This document shows, in pieces, positions 8,607 to 16,745 of a stretch of DNA of 64,000 nucleotides (positions are counted from its first letter, which is position 1; each line of letters starts with the position of its first letter). The notes beneath the pieces were generated by a model. The model was not told the origin of the DNA, searched no databases, and worked only from the letters and a program-made list of their open reading frames with translations. This DNA is from Cyclobacteriaceae bacterium (GTDB lineage Bacteria > Bacteroidota > Bacteroidia > Cytophagales > Cyclobacteriaceae). The DNA lies in contig JAKLJG010000003.1 of assembly GCA_023151255.1 (NCBI GenBank), positions 124,001-188,000 on the forward strand, in the 5' to 3' direction. The translations under genes and the position numbers were made by a program.

Positions 8607-9521
8607 ATGGAAATGGTGAAGAGAGCGATTTTAGCAGCGGGTGTCCTTACAGCAATGGTCTCGGTAGTGTTTCTATCCGGTTGTAATGACGATGAAACTC
8701 CGGCTATTGGTTTTAAAGCTGAAACCTCAACCGTTACGGAGGGCAATACGGTAAAAGTTCAGTTCAGTTCAACACTGCCCAGCGGTGTATCTCCTGTAAT
8801 TGAGTTAGGCGGAACAGCAACGGAGGGAACAGATTATACCTTCACCATCGACACAAAGGAAATTACATTTACGGTGCCCGATGATTTTATGTACGATCCT
8901 AACGAGACGATTATTGTTGAAATAACCGATTTTGATGGTAATGCCAACGTGGGCGGCAAGAGTGTTCACACCATCACGATAACGGATAAAGACGAAGCGG
9001 CCACCCCTGGTTTGCGCGTAGAGTTGCGTTGGGATGTGGATCCGGTTACCAGCGGCAACCAGCCCGGTGATGTGGATATGGATTTGTTTTTATGGATTGA
9101 GGAGCCTGCCGGTTCGGATGATTATGAATTGATTGACGAATCGGCCCAGATTGGTAATGGATTTGAATTTGTTTTTCTTCCATCCAACAACCCCGCTAAT
9201 TACCCCAATCGTGCCTACGGATTGGGTTATAATTATTACAGCGGCTCATCGAATGATCTGAAGGTCAATGTGACCTTTAAAGTGTTTAAAGGAAATATTG
9301 ACGGGGGCCTGAACAAGCTCGAATCATCGGCTACATACACACTGGCCAACATTAATGAGTGGAATGTTACGGAGGATTTTTACATTGTTCAGTTCCTTGA
9401 AAAACAGGATGCCAACTTCAACAACTTTACCGATATTTTTGTGCCGGTAAGCGGCTCGCGCGCCAAGAAACTGCAGGCTAAACTTGCAGAGGCCCTTAAA
9501 GAAAAGAAGAGACGGAATTGA
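8607..9521 (+). CDS. Calx-beta domain lipoprotein
   Basis: A 304-residue lipoprotein with a type II signal (lipobox LSGC, Cys at about residue 26). The next hundred residues form a Calx-beta-like fold with TVTEGNTVKVQ, the typical G-T-A-x-x-G-x-D-Y-T pattern (GTATEGTDYT) and acidic calcium-binding candidates. The C-terminal half is unassigned, with a DVDMDLFLW stretch resembling pre-peptidase or DUF-type beta domains, and ends in a Lys/Arg-rich tail. It probably sits on the outer membrane. Its function is unknown. A perfect hairpin follows the stop. Confidence 0.75.
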   Translation: MEMVKRAILAAGVLTAMVSVVFLSGCNDDETPAIGFKAETSTVTEGNTVKVQFSSTLPSGVSPVIELGGTATEGTDYTFTIDTKEITFTVPDDFMYDPNETIIVEITDFDGNANVGGKSVHTITITDKDEAATPGLRVELRWDVDPVTSGNQPGDVDMDLFLWIEEPAGSDDYELIDESAQIGNGFEFVFLPSNNPANYPNRAYGLGYNYYSGSSNDLKVNVTFKVFKGNIDGGLNKLESSATYTLANINEWNVTEDFYIVQFLEKQDANFNNFTDIFVPVSGSRAKKLQAKLAEALKEKKRRN

Positions 9522-9522
9522 A

Positions 9523-9557
9523 AAATCGTCCTACGCCTACAAGCCATAGGACGATTT
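9523..9557. terminator. Bidirectional terminator hairpin
   Basis: AAATCGTCCTA (9523-9533) and TAGGACGATTT (9547-9557) form a perfect 11-bp stem with a 13-base loop between two convergent genes. The A/T ends give a short T-run on either strand. Confidence 0.75.
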
Positions 9558-9596
9558 ATCCTAGTAAGTTCAGCGGGAATGATTTCTTCATCGCTT

Positions 9597-12101
9597 TTAG
9601 TACTCACCTTTTTGAAAACCACTCCATTCCCAATTGCAGGGCTCCATATCCGTACCGATAGGCTGGCCGGGAGGAGCCGGCACTAATTTTTCACTCTCAA
9701 ATTTTCCGGGATGTTCGCGGTACGCTTGTATAGTGTTTAACAGGTACGCATAGTGCGCCTTCCAGTTTTCGTTGGCGGTTGTCCGCGATTTTTCGGCAAG
9801 CCAGTTTTTAAGCTGATCAATTTTCAGCAAGGCTATGGCACGTGCCTGTGCAGATGCGTTGTTGTCGCTACTTAAACCAATCAGGTTACTTACCACAACA
9901 TAGTTGACGGTCATCTGCACTAAGCCGTTGTAACCGGATTGCGATGAACTTTTAACGGTAGAATTAATCACTTTATCGATTACGCTTTCCAGCGAAGGTT
10001 GTTGTGCGTTCAAGGTGTTATGTTGTACCAATCGGGTGGCCCGCTGCGGATTGAAGATGAGCCGGAATACCATATCGGCTGCACTTTCGGCATACGCCAG
10101 CGGATCGAAAGTAAGGTCGGTGCGCGAACGGATGACCTCACGGCTGCGCGGATACCCGATGGGATGCGGAGGAATGTTTTTAATCAGGTCAGCCGGCAGT
10201 GCAAGCGCTTGTGGTGTAACCGTGTTGAGTAATGCGTCCAATGCTTTTTGCTGTTGCGCTGCCGGAATCATTTCGGTTACCGGCTGGCCATCGCTCCGCA
10301 AAGCGTACCGGTAATTCAATCCGCCAATAATTTTGGAGGCTGCCTCGGCCTGGTAGCGGTGGAAGAAGTACATGGGCACCAGGGCAACTTCAAGCATGGC
10401 CATTGGTGTTCCTGTGCGGATATTGTTCTCACCGAAATTTTTGAGCGCAACCGCGCGAATTTGCATCACCCTGTTCAGTTCATCGGCCGCGTCCTTGCCG
10501 TTATCCCACAGGTGGGCATACGGGTGGGCGCTTCCTTCGGGCCGGGCATCCTGATCGGAAAGGAACGTAAGCCCTGCGCGCAAACTGTTTTGAATAATTT
10601 TTTCGAGTTCCTCCGCTTCATCCACACCTTCCGGAAAGTGCTGGTAGCCGTAAGCAATCGAAACTTTATCCCATGCTCCGATCTTGTCATCGTATGCCTT
10701 GGATAGATCAATCTTTCCGTCAGCCAGGGTTGCCACCGGGTGCGGGTAGTCCATTACCGAGGCCAGGTTTTCGGAAGAGGAGGCATAGCTGTGGGCTAGG
10801 CCCAGCGTGTGACCCACCTCGTGAGCGGAAAGTTGACGAAGTCGGGCCAGTGCCATCTGCTGCATTTCGGGCGGAACGGTGCGGCCATCAGCATAGGGAG
10901 CCAGCAATCCTTCGGCAATCAGAAAATCCTGTCGCACACGGAGGGAGCCCAGCGACACATGGCCTTTGATGATTTCACCGGTGCGCGGATCGCTTACGGA
11001 TGCGCCATACGACCAACCGCGGGTGGAGCGGTGCACCCATTGGATTACGTTGTAGCGCACATCCATCGGGTCGGCATCTTCGGGCATTATTTCTACAATA
11101 AAGGCATTGCGGTAGCCAATCGCTTCAAAGGCCTGATTCCACCAGCGGGCGCCATCCAGTAAAGCGGAGCGGATTGGTTCAGGCGTGCCGCGATCGAGGT
11201 AATACACAATGGGTTTAACCGGATCACTAAGAGTTGCTTTCGGATCTTTTTTTTCGAGCCGGTGGCGGTTGATGAAGCGTTTTTCAATTGGCTCATGGAT
11301 GGGTGTGGCGTAGTCATAAAAGGAAGTGCCGAAGTAGCCGGCCCGCGGATCGAATTTGCGCGGCTTGTAGTTGTTATCGGGCAACTGCACAAACGAATGA
11401 TGCTGCCGCACGGTAACGCTGTTGGGCGTGGGTGTTACGCTGCGGATGTAACCGCCTGTGGCCTGCCCGGTGAATGTGAGCGTTACTTCCACTTCGGTGT
11501 TCTGTGGAAAGTTTTTGGTGCGGGGCAGGTAAAAGGCCGAGCGTGTTTTGTCCAATGTGTAGTTGCCTTGTTGCATGCCGCGCAACCGGCCTGTAACATC
11601 GTGTGCATCCTGAAAATAAAAATCGGTGGCGTCAACCAATACCTTGCCGGGTTCTTCGGCTGTTACGGTAAAGCCCCACAGCACGGATTGGGCAAAGGCC
11701 TGCTCCACAGCTTTTTGTTCATCGGCATTGTTGGTGATGGCGCGGAAGCGGTAATTCGGTTGTACCATCAAAACTTTCGGCCCTCTGCGTTCGAACTTCA
11801 CGATGCGGTCATCGCCCAGTTGCCCGCGGTCGAGCCCGATGTCGTTGGAGCCGATGCCGGCAGGCAGTGAATTTATGTACAGGAATTCAGCATCAAACTT
11901 ATCGATAACCAGAAAAATCTTATCCTGCTTTTCATCGTAGTAAAAATCAAAATAACCCGGGTGGTATTTCATGTTGGCAACTTTAGCGGCTATACCGGTA
12001 GCAGGTTGCTGTACGGGCGCAGGTTGTACATCGGGTTTTTTCTTTTGGGCGGATGCTTCAAAAAAAAGAATGGCGAAAGCAAGGAGCAACAAATTTTTCA
12101 T
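9597..12101 (-). CDS. Secreted zinc-dependent metalloprotease with metzincin motif
   Basis: An 834-residue exported protein of the group often annotated as zinc-dependent metalloprotease (DUF5117/DUF4953 region). The signal peptide is MKNLLLLAFAILFFEASAQ. The extended metzincin zinc motif HEVGHTLGLAH is at residues 427-437, with three His ligands and the catalytic Glu428. The N-terminal half is beta-rich, and residues about 500-820 are a helical C-terminal domain containing YPHPVATLADG, where a Met turn (VMDYPHP) is visible just after the zinc motif. It should cut proteins in the periplasm or outside the cell. It stands alone, divergent from 12183. Confidence 0.85.
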   Translation of the reverse strand: MKNLLLLAFAILFFEASAQKKKPDVQPAPVQQPATGIAAKVANMKYHPGYFDFYYDEKQDKIFLVIDKFDAEFLYINSLPAGIGSNDIGLDRGQLGDDRIVKFERRGPKVLMVQPNYRFRAITNNADEQKAVEQAFAQSVLWGFTVTAEEPGKVLVDATDFYFQDAHDVTGRLRGMQQGNYTLDKTRSAFYLPRTKNFPQNTEVEVTLTFTGQATGGYIRSVTPTPNSVTVRQHHSFVQLPDNNYKPRKFDPRAGYFGTSFYDYATPIHEPIEKRFINRHRLEKKDPKATLSDPVKPIVYYLDRGTPEPIRSALLDGARWWNQAFEAIGYRNAFIVEIMPEDADPMDVRYNVIQWVHRSTRGWSYGASVSDPRTGEIIKGHVSLGSLRVRQDFLIAEGLLAPYADGRTVPPEMQQMALARLRQLSAHEVGHTLGLAHSYASSSENLASVMDYPHPVATLADGKIDLSKAYDDKIGAWDKVSIAYGYQHFPEGVDEAEELEKIIQNSLRAGLTFLSDQDARPEGSAHPYAHLWDNGKDAADELNRVMQIRAVALKNFGENNIRTGTPMAMLEVALVPMYFFHRYQAEAASKIIGGLNYRYALRSDGQPVTEMIPAAQQQKALDALLNTVTPQALALPADLIKNIPPHPIGYPRSREVIRSRTDLTFDPLAYAESAADMVFRLIFNPQRATRLVQHNTLNAQQPSLESVIDKVINSTVKSSSQSGYNGLVQMTVNYVVVSNLIGLSSDNNASAQARAIALLKIDQLKNWLAEKSRTTANENWKAHYAYLLNTIQAYREHPGKFESEKLVPAPPGQPIGTDMEPCNWEWSGFQKGEY

Positions 12102-12182
12102 AAGGAAAAGTTAAGGCAAGTAAGCTAAGAAGTTTGGCGGGGATGCCCAAGCTGGTTTACAGGAATATAGTATCTTACCGGT

Positions 12183-12707
12183 ATGTTTGGTTTATTCAAA
12201 AAAGCTGATTCTGTTAAAGTGGTCGATAGGGTGTGGCTGTCCGCCCCGGCCAAATGGAATGCCTGCGCAGCCATGCTCAAAGCAAACCCGAATTGCTTGT
12301 TTATAGCCTGGTTTGAAGACACCGCCACGCAATTGAAAAGCCTGTTAGGGAATGAGGCGCCCGTTTTCCTCGCAAGCCAGGTGAACTACGGCCACACCAA
12401 CGGCAGGCTGGTGATGATGGTTGAGCATTATCCGCTGGCGCAAACCGAACAGGATTTTTTTAGGCGGCTACAACTGAATGAGGTGCCTGTGCTATCAGCG
12501 CTTGATGAACCGCTGTTCATGCAGTTTGGCGGTGAGCGCACCGTTGAATTGATGAAAAAGCTGGGGATGGGCGAAGATGAGATTTTGGGGCATGATCTGA
12601 TCAGTTCATCCATCCGGAGGGCCCAACAGAAAATTTCAAGAAGTGTTAAGGCGGAACAGAAAGCCACCTCGCAGGAGAAGTGGTTTGTGTTGAACTTTCG
12701 TACCTGA
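12183..12707 (+). CDS. Conserved hypothetical protein, cytoplasmic
   Basis: A 174-residue soluble protein with no signal peptide or membrane segment. It starts MFGLFKKAD and has an alternating hydrophobic pattern suggesting a Rossmann-like alpha/beta half (CLFIAWFEDT, VFLASQVNYG, LVMMVEHYPL), then a helical C-terminus rich in Lys/Arg. The central stretch faintly recalls an ATP-dependent helicase or SecA-type alpha/beta core, but no Walker motif is present, so I assign no function. TATCTTAC lies four bases before the ATG, a degenerate form of the -7/ATG spacing seen at mutS and purM. Confidence 0.6.
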   Translation: MFGLFKKADSVKVVDRVWLSAPAKWNACAAMLKANPNCLFIAWFEDTATQLKSLLGNEAPVFLASQVNYGHTNGRLVMMVEHYPLAQTEQDFFRRLQLNEVPVLSALDEPLFMQFGGERTVELMKKLGMGEDEILGHDLISSSIRRAQQKISRSVKAEQKATSQEKWFVLNFRT

Positions 12708-12743
12708 TTCGTTGTATCTATACCGTTGGTAACCTCTCAAACT

Positions 12744-13304
12744 ATGACTAAAAAGATACTGCTTGGCGTTGGTGTTCTCATCCTCATTATTGCCGGTTAT
12801 GTGGGCTATGTGCTGCTCACCACTAAAAATCATAGTCCGGCAGCTGTGGCTGAATTCCGTGACGGGGACTTTCTGATTCAGGTAAACTATTCACAACCCT
12901 TTAAAAAGGGTCGGCTGATTTTTGGCACAGAGGCTGAAGGGGCATTGGTGCCTTTTGGAATGAAATGGCGGACCGGGGCTAACGAGGCTACCGAAATCAG
13001 TTTGAGTGGCGATGTCTTGATTGCCGGCAAATTGCTGAAGGCGGGCCGGTATTCGCTTTACAGCATTCCCGATGCAACCATGTGGACGATTGCTTTCAAC
13101 AGCAAAGTGGGTTACTGGGGCAAGGGGTTTGGCGATGTATTTGATGAATCGCTGGATGTACTCCGTGCAACTGCCAGCGTACAAAACGATTTGCCGGAGG
13201 TGGAGCAGTTTACCATTTCATTAACTCCTGCCGACAGCCTGATTAATATGCACTTTTCGTGGGATAAAACCCGTGCCACGCTGCCGATTCAGCGGGTGCA
13301 GTAA
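12744..13304 (+). CDS. DUF2911 domain protein, membrane-anchored
   Basis: A 186-residue protein. An N-terminal hydrophobic helix (about residues 4-26, LLGVGVLILIIAGYVGYVLL) is likely an uncleaved anchor. It is followed by a DUF2911 domain recognisable by GALVPFGMKWRTGANEAT, the AGRYSLYSIP strand and the WTIAFN motif. The family is common in Bacteroidota with no settled role. I chose the ATG at 12744 over a TTG 18 bases upstream. It ends directly against the stop of the convergent thioesterase gene, with no bases between. Confidence 0.82.
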   Translation: MTKKILLGVGVLILIIAGYVGYVLLTTKNHSPAAVAEFRDGDFLIQVNYSQPFKKGRLIFGTEAEGALVPFGMKWRTGANEATEISLSGDVLIAGKLLKAGRYSLYSIPDATMWTIAFNSKVGYWGKGFGDVFDESLDVLRATASVQNDLPEVEQFTISLTPADSLINMHFSWDKTRATLPIQRVQ

Positions 13305-13727
13305 TCAGGAATTTTCAAATTGCTCGATCGCTTTTCGCTGTTCTTCCGGAATAGGGATGGTTTTTTCGTGGGTGTAATCATAACACACCAGTACCGCAAT
13401 GCCTTGCGCAACAACTTCTTCGGTGGCTGATTTTTTGCGAACGATAACCCAATCGAGTGTCAGACTTTTATTACCGATGCGGGAGCAGCGCGTGTACACC
13501 GCAATGGAGTCGTGTAAAAACACGGGGGCTTTGTAATCAATCTCAACGCGGGCGAGAATGATGCCAACCTGCTGGCTCCATTTCTTATCGGTACCCACTA
13601 CATCTTCAAAGTATTTAACGCGGGCCAGTTCAATGTAGGTTAAGTAGTTGGCGTTGTTTACGTGTCCCATCTTGTCGATGTCTTTAAAGCGGAGTTGGAT
13701 GGGGATTTTGTGTTTAAAGGGGTGCAT
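13305..13727 (-). CDS. Acyl-CoA thioesterase, 4HBT/YbgC-like hotdog fold
   Basis: A 140-residue cytoplasmic hotdog-fold thioesterase that hydrolyses acyl-CoA. The 4HBT signature is clear: RFKDIDKMGHVNNANYLTYIE, with the active-site Asp (IDKMGHVNN) and the long central helix. The downstream strands KAPVFLHDSIAVYT and QGIAVLVCYD complete the fold. A perfect -7 box (TATCTTTG on the minus strand, 13816 to 13809) lies about 80 bases upstream, so it is probably transcribed separately from purM. Chain-length preference cannot be inferred. Confidence 0.85.
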   Translation of the reverse strand: MHPFKHKIPIQLRFKDIDKMGHVNNANYLTYIELARVKYFEDVVGTDKKWSQQVGIILARVEIDYKAPVFLHDSIAVYTRCSRIGNKSLTLDWVIVRKKSATEEVVAQGIAVLVCYDYTHEKTIPIPEEQRKAIEQFENS

Positions 13728-13808
13728 GGGTTAAGGGGGTGTTTAAAAGTCCGGGAGTTATGGGTTTTCTCCTCTGACCATAGTAAGATATTGCGGTGTC
13801 ACGGTTTT

Positions 13809-13816
13809 CAAAGATA
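13809..13816 (-). promoter_or_regulatory. -7 promoter box (TATCTTTG) for the thioesterase gene
   Basis: It matches the Bacteroidota sigma-A consensus TAnnTTTG exactly. A TTTGCC-N11-GGCAAA inverted repeat (13822-13844) overlaps the region where the -33 element would lie, and could be an operator. Confidence 0.5.
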
Positions 13817-13847
13817 GGGCATTTGCCGTTATCCGTTTGGCAAAGCC

Positions 13848-15011
13848 TTAATACGTGAATATGCCGTCAGCTGTTTTAAGGGTAACCCGTTTTTGGCTTG
13901 CACTTTCAACCCTGCCGATGATCTGCGCATCCACTCCAAAATGCTTTGAAATATCAATCACAGCTTGAGCATACTTTTCATCGAGGTACACTTCCATGCG
14001 ATGCCCCATGTTGAACACTTTATACATTTCTCTCCAATCGGTACCGCTGACTTCCTGAATGAGTTTAAACAATGGAGGAACATCAAAAAGGTTGTCTTTT
14101 ATAATGTGCAGGTTATCAATAAAGTGCAACACTTTGGTTTGTGCGCCACCGCTGCAATGTACCAGGCCGTGAATATGCTGCCGGAGTTCTTTAAACACTT
14201 CAATCATAACGGGCGCATAGGTACGGGTAGGTGACAACACCAGTTTACCGATATTGAGCGGAACACCCGGCAGTTCATCCGTCAATTTGTACTTACCGCT
14301 ATACACCAAATCAGCCGGAAGGCGGTTGTCGTATGATTCAGGATATTTTAAAGCGTATTCTTTTGCAAACACATCGTGGCGCGCAGAAGTAAGCCCGTTG
14401 CTGCCCATGCCGCTGTTGTATTCGCTTTCATAAGTGGCTTGTCCGGATGAGGCTAATCCAACGATAACATCACCAGATTTGATATTACTGTTGTCGATAA
14501 CTTCGCTGCGTTTCATGCGGGCGGTTACGGTGCTGTCGACAATAATGGTGCGTACCAAATCGCCCACATCAGCTGTTTCACCACCGGTGCTGCGAATGTT
14601 AAGCCCGTGCCCTCTCAACATTTCCAACACTTCTTCAGTACCAGAGATAATGGTGGAGATCACTTCACCGGGAATGAGGTTTTTATTCCGGCCAATGGTA
14701 GATGATAGCAGAATGTTATCGGTAGCGCCAACACACAGTAAATCATCTGCATTCATGATGATGGCATCCTGCGCAATGCCTTTCCAAACGGAGAGGTCGC
14801 CCGTTTCTTTCCAGTAGATGTAAGCTAATGACGATTTCGTACCGGCACCATCGGCATGCATGATGGTGCAATAATTCGGGTCGCCAGCTAAATGATCTTC
14901 AACAATCTTGCAGAAGGCTTTAGGAAACAACCCCTTATCCAGCTTTTGGATTGCCTGGTGAACATCTTCTTTGCCGGCAGAAACGCCCCGTTGGTTGTAG
15001 CGGTCGGACAT
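13848..15011 (-). CDS. purM: Phosphoribosylformylglycinamidine cyclo-ligase (AIR synthase)
   Basis: A 387-residue enzyme of purine synthesis that closes FGAM to AIR using ATP. The N-terminal PurM/AIRS domain shows DRYNQRGVSAGKEDV, the ATP-loop DGAGTKSSLA, and NADDLLCVGA; the C-terminal AIRS_C domain shows LVHCSGGAQTKVLHF and FNMGHRMEVYL. It lacks the short N-terminal spacing of the enterobacterial protein but matches the Bacteroidota form. CATATTTG lies four bases before the ATG, suggesting a leaderless transcript. The trmH-like gene is 18 bases upstream on the same strand, so read-through from it is also possible. Confidence 0.93.
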   Translation of the reverse strand: MSDRYNQRGVSAGKEDVHQAIQKLDKGLFPKAFCKIVEDHLAGDPNYCTIMHADGAGTKSSLAYIYWKETGDLSVWKGIAQDAIIMNADDLLCVGATDNILLSSTIGRNKNLIPGEVISTIISGTEEVLEMLRGHGLNIRSTGGETADVGDLVRTIIVDSTVTARMKRSEVIDNSNIKSGDVIVGLASSGQATYESEYNSGMGSNGLTSARHDVFAKEYALKYPESYDNRLPADLVYSGKYKLTDELPGVPLNIGKLVLSPTRTYAPVMIEVFKELRQHIHGLVHCSGGAQTKVLHFIDNLHIIKDNLFDVPPLFKLIQEVSGTDWREMYKVFNMGHRMEVYLDEKYAQAVIDISKHFGVDAQIIGRVESASQKRVTLKTADGIFTY

Positions 15012-15015
15012 GGTG

Positions 15016-15023
15016 CAAATATG
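15016..15023 (-). promoter_or_regulatory. -7-like box (CATATTTG) four bases before the purM ATG
   Basis: It matches seven of eight positions of TAnnTTTG. The last G is separated from the ATG by four bases, as at mutS. Confidence 0.4.
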
Positions 15024-15029
15024 GTGCGG

Positions 15030-15572
15030 CTAACCTGCGCCCGCAAATTTGAGTTTACGTACCAGTTCCCACAGTACAATTCCCAGGCAAACGGAAACAT
15101 TCAGAGAATGCTTGGTGCCCGATTGGGGTATTTCAATGGCCATATCTGCCAGTTCGATTACCGGTTCACTCACGCCAGTGACCTCATTTCCAAATACAAG
15201 ACAAAGCTTTTCATCAGGGCCAACATGTAATTGGTGTAACGATTGGCTCTCAGTAGTTTGTTCGATCACAACAATTTTGTATCCAAGGGATTTAAGCTTA
15301 CTTACAGCTTCCTCAGGTTTTCCAACATATTCCCAGTCAACTGACTCGGTGGCGCCCAGGGCTGTTTTGTGGATTTCCCGGTGCGGAGGTGTGCCCGTTA
15401 TTCCCGTCAGGTAAATTTTTTCAACCCTGAAGGCATCGGCTGTACGAAAAGCGGAGCCCACATTGTGCAGGCTGCGCACATTATCCAGCACCAGGCAAAC
15501 CGGCACCTTCTCTGCATCTTTGAACTCATCAACCGAGATCCGACCTAACTCTTCGAGTTTAAGTTTTTTCAT
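15030..15572 (-). CDS. SPOUT (TrmH/SpoU-family) RNA methyltransferase
   Basis: A 180-residue protein that is essentially the SPOUT methyltransferase domain alone. Motif 1 (LDNVRSLHNVGSAFRTADAF), motif 2 (LVFGNEVTGVS) and motif 3 (IPQSGTKHSLNVSVC) are all present; these bind SAM in the trefoil knot and carry the catalytic Arg/Asn. The family 2'-O-methylates tRNA or rRNA ribose; the target nucleotide is not readable from sequence. No extra RNA-binding domain is present. Upstream lies a 7-bp-periodic tract shared with the divergent DinB-like gene. Confidence 0.9.
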   Translation of the reverse strand: MKKLKLEELGRISVDEFKDAEKVPVCLVLDNVRSLHNVGSAFRTADAFRVEKIYLTGITGTPPHREIHKTALGATESVDWEYVGKPEEAVSKLKSLGYKIVVIEQTTESQSLHQLHVGPDEKLCLVFGNEVTGVSEPVIELADMAIEIPQSGTKHSLNVSVCLGIVLWELVRKLKFAGAG

Positions 15573-15580
15573 TGCACAAA

Positions 15581-15622
15581 AGTAGACAGAAGTAGTAAGA
15601 CTTTAGACTGAAGACTTTTAGC
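15581..15622. repeat. Six-unit degenerate heptanucleotide tract
   Basis: Consecutive 7-bp units AGTAGAC, AGAAGTA, GTAAGAC, TTTAGAC, TGAAGAC and TTTTAGC fill most of the divergent gap between the SPOUT methyltransferase and DinB-like genes. Four of the six end in AGAC. Confidence 0.5.
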
Positions 15623-15631
15623 TTTACTCTC

Positions 15632-16162
15632 ATGAATAAGGATGAAATTATTAAGGAACTGAACAACGAAGTGTTGCTTGCCGCAACCTTTTTTAAGTCC
15701 TTACCTAAAGAGAAATTCTTTACACGCCCGTTGGCCGAAAAATGGTCGCCTGCTGAAAATGCAGAACACCTGGCCCTGTCAGTAAAGCCACTTATTCTGG
15801 CTTTCTCCCTTCCTCGGTTTGCACTTCGGTTGACATTTGGCAAACCCAACCGGCCCGGAAGAACATATGATCAGGTTGTAGAAAAATATAAAGCCAAACT
15901 GGCGGCTGGCGGTAAAGCAAGCGGCCCGTTTATTCCTAAAAAACTTGCCATGCGTGATAATACCGAAGCCGTGATTCAACAGTTTACTGATGCTTATAAA
16001 CGGTTTGCATCCCGGCTTAATTCCTGGGCGGATGAGCAACTCGACCGGTATTTACTACCACACCCGCTGCTTGGAAAACTCACTTTGCGCGAGATGCTGT
16101 ACTTTACCATATACCATGTTTCGCACCATCATAGCCTGGTAAGGCGTATGCAAACGGATTAG
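15632..16162 (+). CDS. DinB-like superfamily protein
   Basis: A 176-residue four-helix-bundle protein. Metal-site histidines are placed as in the DinB family: NAEHLALSV near residue 48 and YHVSHHHSLVRRM at the C-terminus. It is only loosely similar to the DinB-like protein at 1865. No signal or membrane segment is seen. It is probably a metal-dependent thiol-transferase-like protein of unknown substrate. The 3' end overlaps the convergent membrane-protein gene by four bases. Confidence 0.78.
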   Translation: MNKDEIIKELNNEVLLAATFFKSLPKEKFFTRPLAEKWSPAENAEHLALSVKPLILAFSLPRFALRLTFGKPNRPGRTYDQVVEKYKAKLAAGGKASGPFIPKKLAMRDNTEAVIQQFTDAYKRFASRLNSWADEQLDRYLLPHPLLGKLTLREMLYFTIYHVSHHHSLVRRMQTD

Positions 16163-16626
16163 CTTTGCAGGTTCTGCAACTGCGGAACGACTACATACCC
16201 CGTAATTGTAGCCAGTGCCGCTGAGCGGATGATCAGGATGAGGTATTCGGTGTTTTGCGATTTCATCCAGTAAAACAGCAAAATCAGCACAACGGGCACC
16301 ATGGATAAAAATCCGACCACCAGCATTTGCATCCAGCCTTCCATGCCCAGTTTCATAAACACCAGGCCGATGAGGCATACAGCTCCGCCAATACCGGATA
16401 CTTTGGTGGCCACCACACCAAACAATTCCTTAACCGGAGGAATCAAATAGGCACTGAGGAAATAAAAACCTGCCAGGGTGAACATCGTAAATTGAAGAAT
16501 TTCCTGTGGCTTGCCTACAAACCATGCGGCAAGGGCAAGTGCGGTTAACACAGCTTCAATTTTAAACTTGTGTTTGGCCAGTTGGATGAAAAACTGTTGT
16601 TGTTGTGAATTGGGTTGAGTACTCAT
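16159..16626 (-). CDS. Four-TM membrane protein, unknown function
   Basis: A 155-residue protein with a Gln-rich cytoplasmic start (MSTQPNSQQQQ) and four hydrophobic helices: about residues 25-42, 45-65, 70-92 and 98-122, the last possibly followed by a fifth weak one. No known motif is recognised. I chose the ATG at 16626; the longer frame to 16650 adds eight residues with no support. It is convergent with the DinB-like gene and divergent from mutS. Confidence 0.65.
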   Translation of the reverse strand: MSTQPNSQQQQFFIQLAKHKFKIEAVLTALALAAWFVGKPQEILQFTMFTLAGFYFLSAYLIPPVKELFGVVATKVSGIGGAVCLIGLVFMKLGMEGWMQMLVVGFLSMVPVVLILLFYWMKSQNTEYLILIIRSAALATITGYVVVPQLQNLQS

Positions 16627-16733
16627 GGCTTCAGCGGTTTGGTTGAACAATTAAATTTAGGAATTTCTAAGCTGATAGATTTCGAGTGCATTGTCTGTGC
16701 GGTAAATGCTACGATTGGTTTACCGAATCGCTC

Positions 16734-16741
16734 TATATTTG
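16734..16741 (+). promoter_or_regulatory. -7 promoter box (TATATTTG) of mutS
   Basis: It matches TAnnTTTG exactly, and its final G lies four bases before the mutS ATG at 16746. This spacing places the transcription start at or next to the ATG. Confidence 0.55.
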
Positions 16742-16745
16742 CCTG

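Noticed and set aside
11262-11870. A 202-residue plus-strand frame opposite the metalloprotease
   Set aside because: It is a shadow of the minus-strand gene, which has signal peptide and HExxHxxGxxH.
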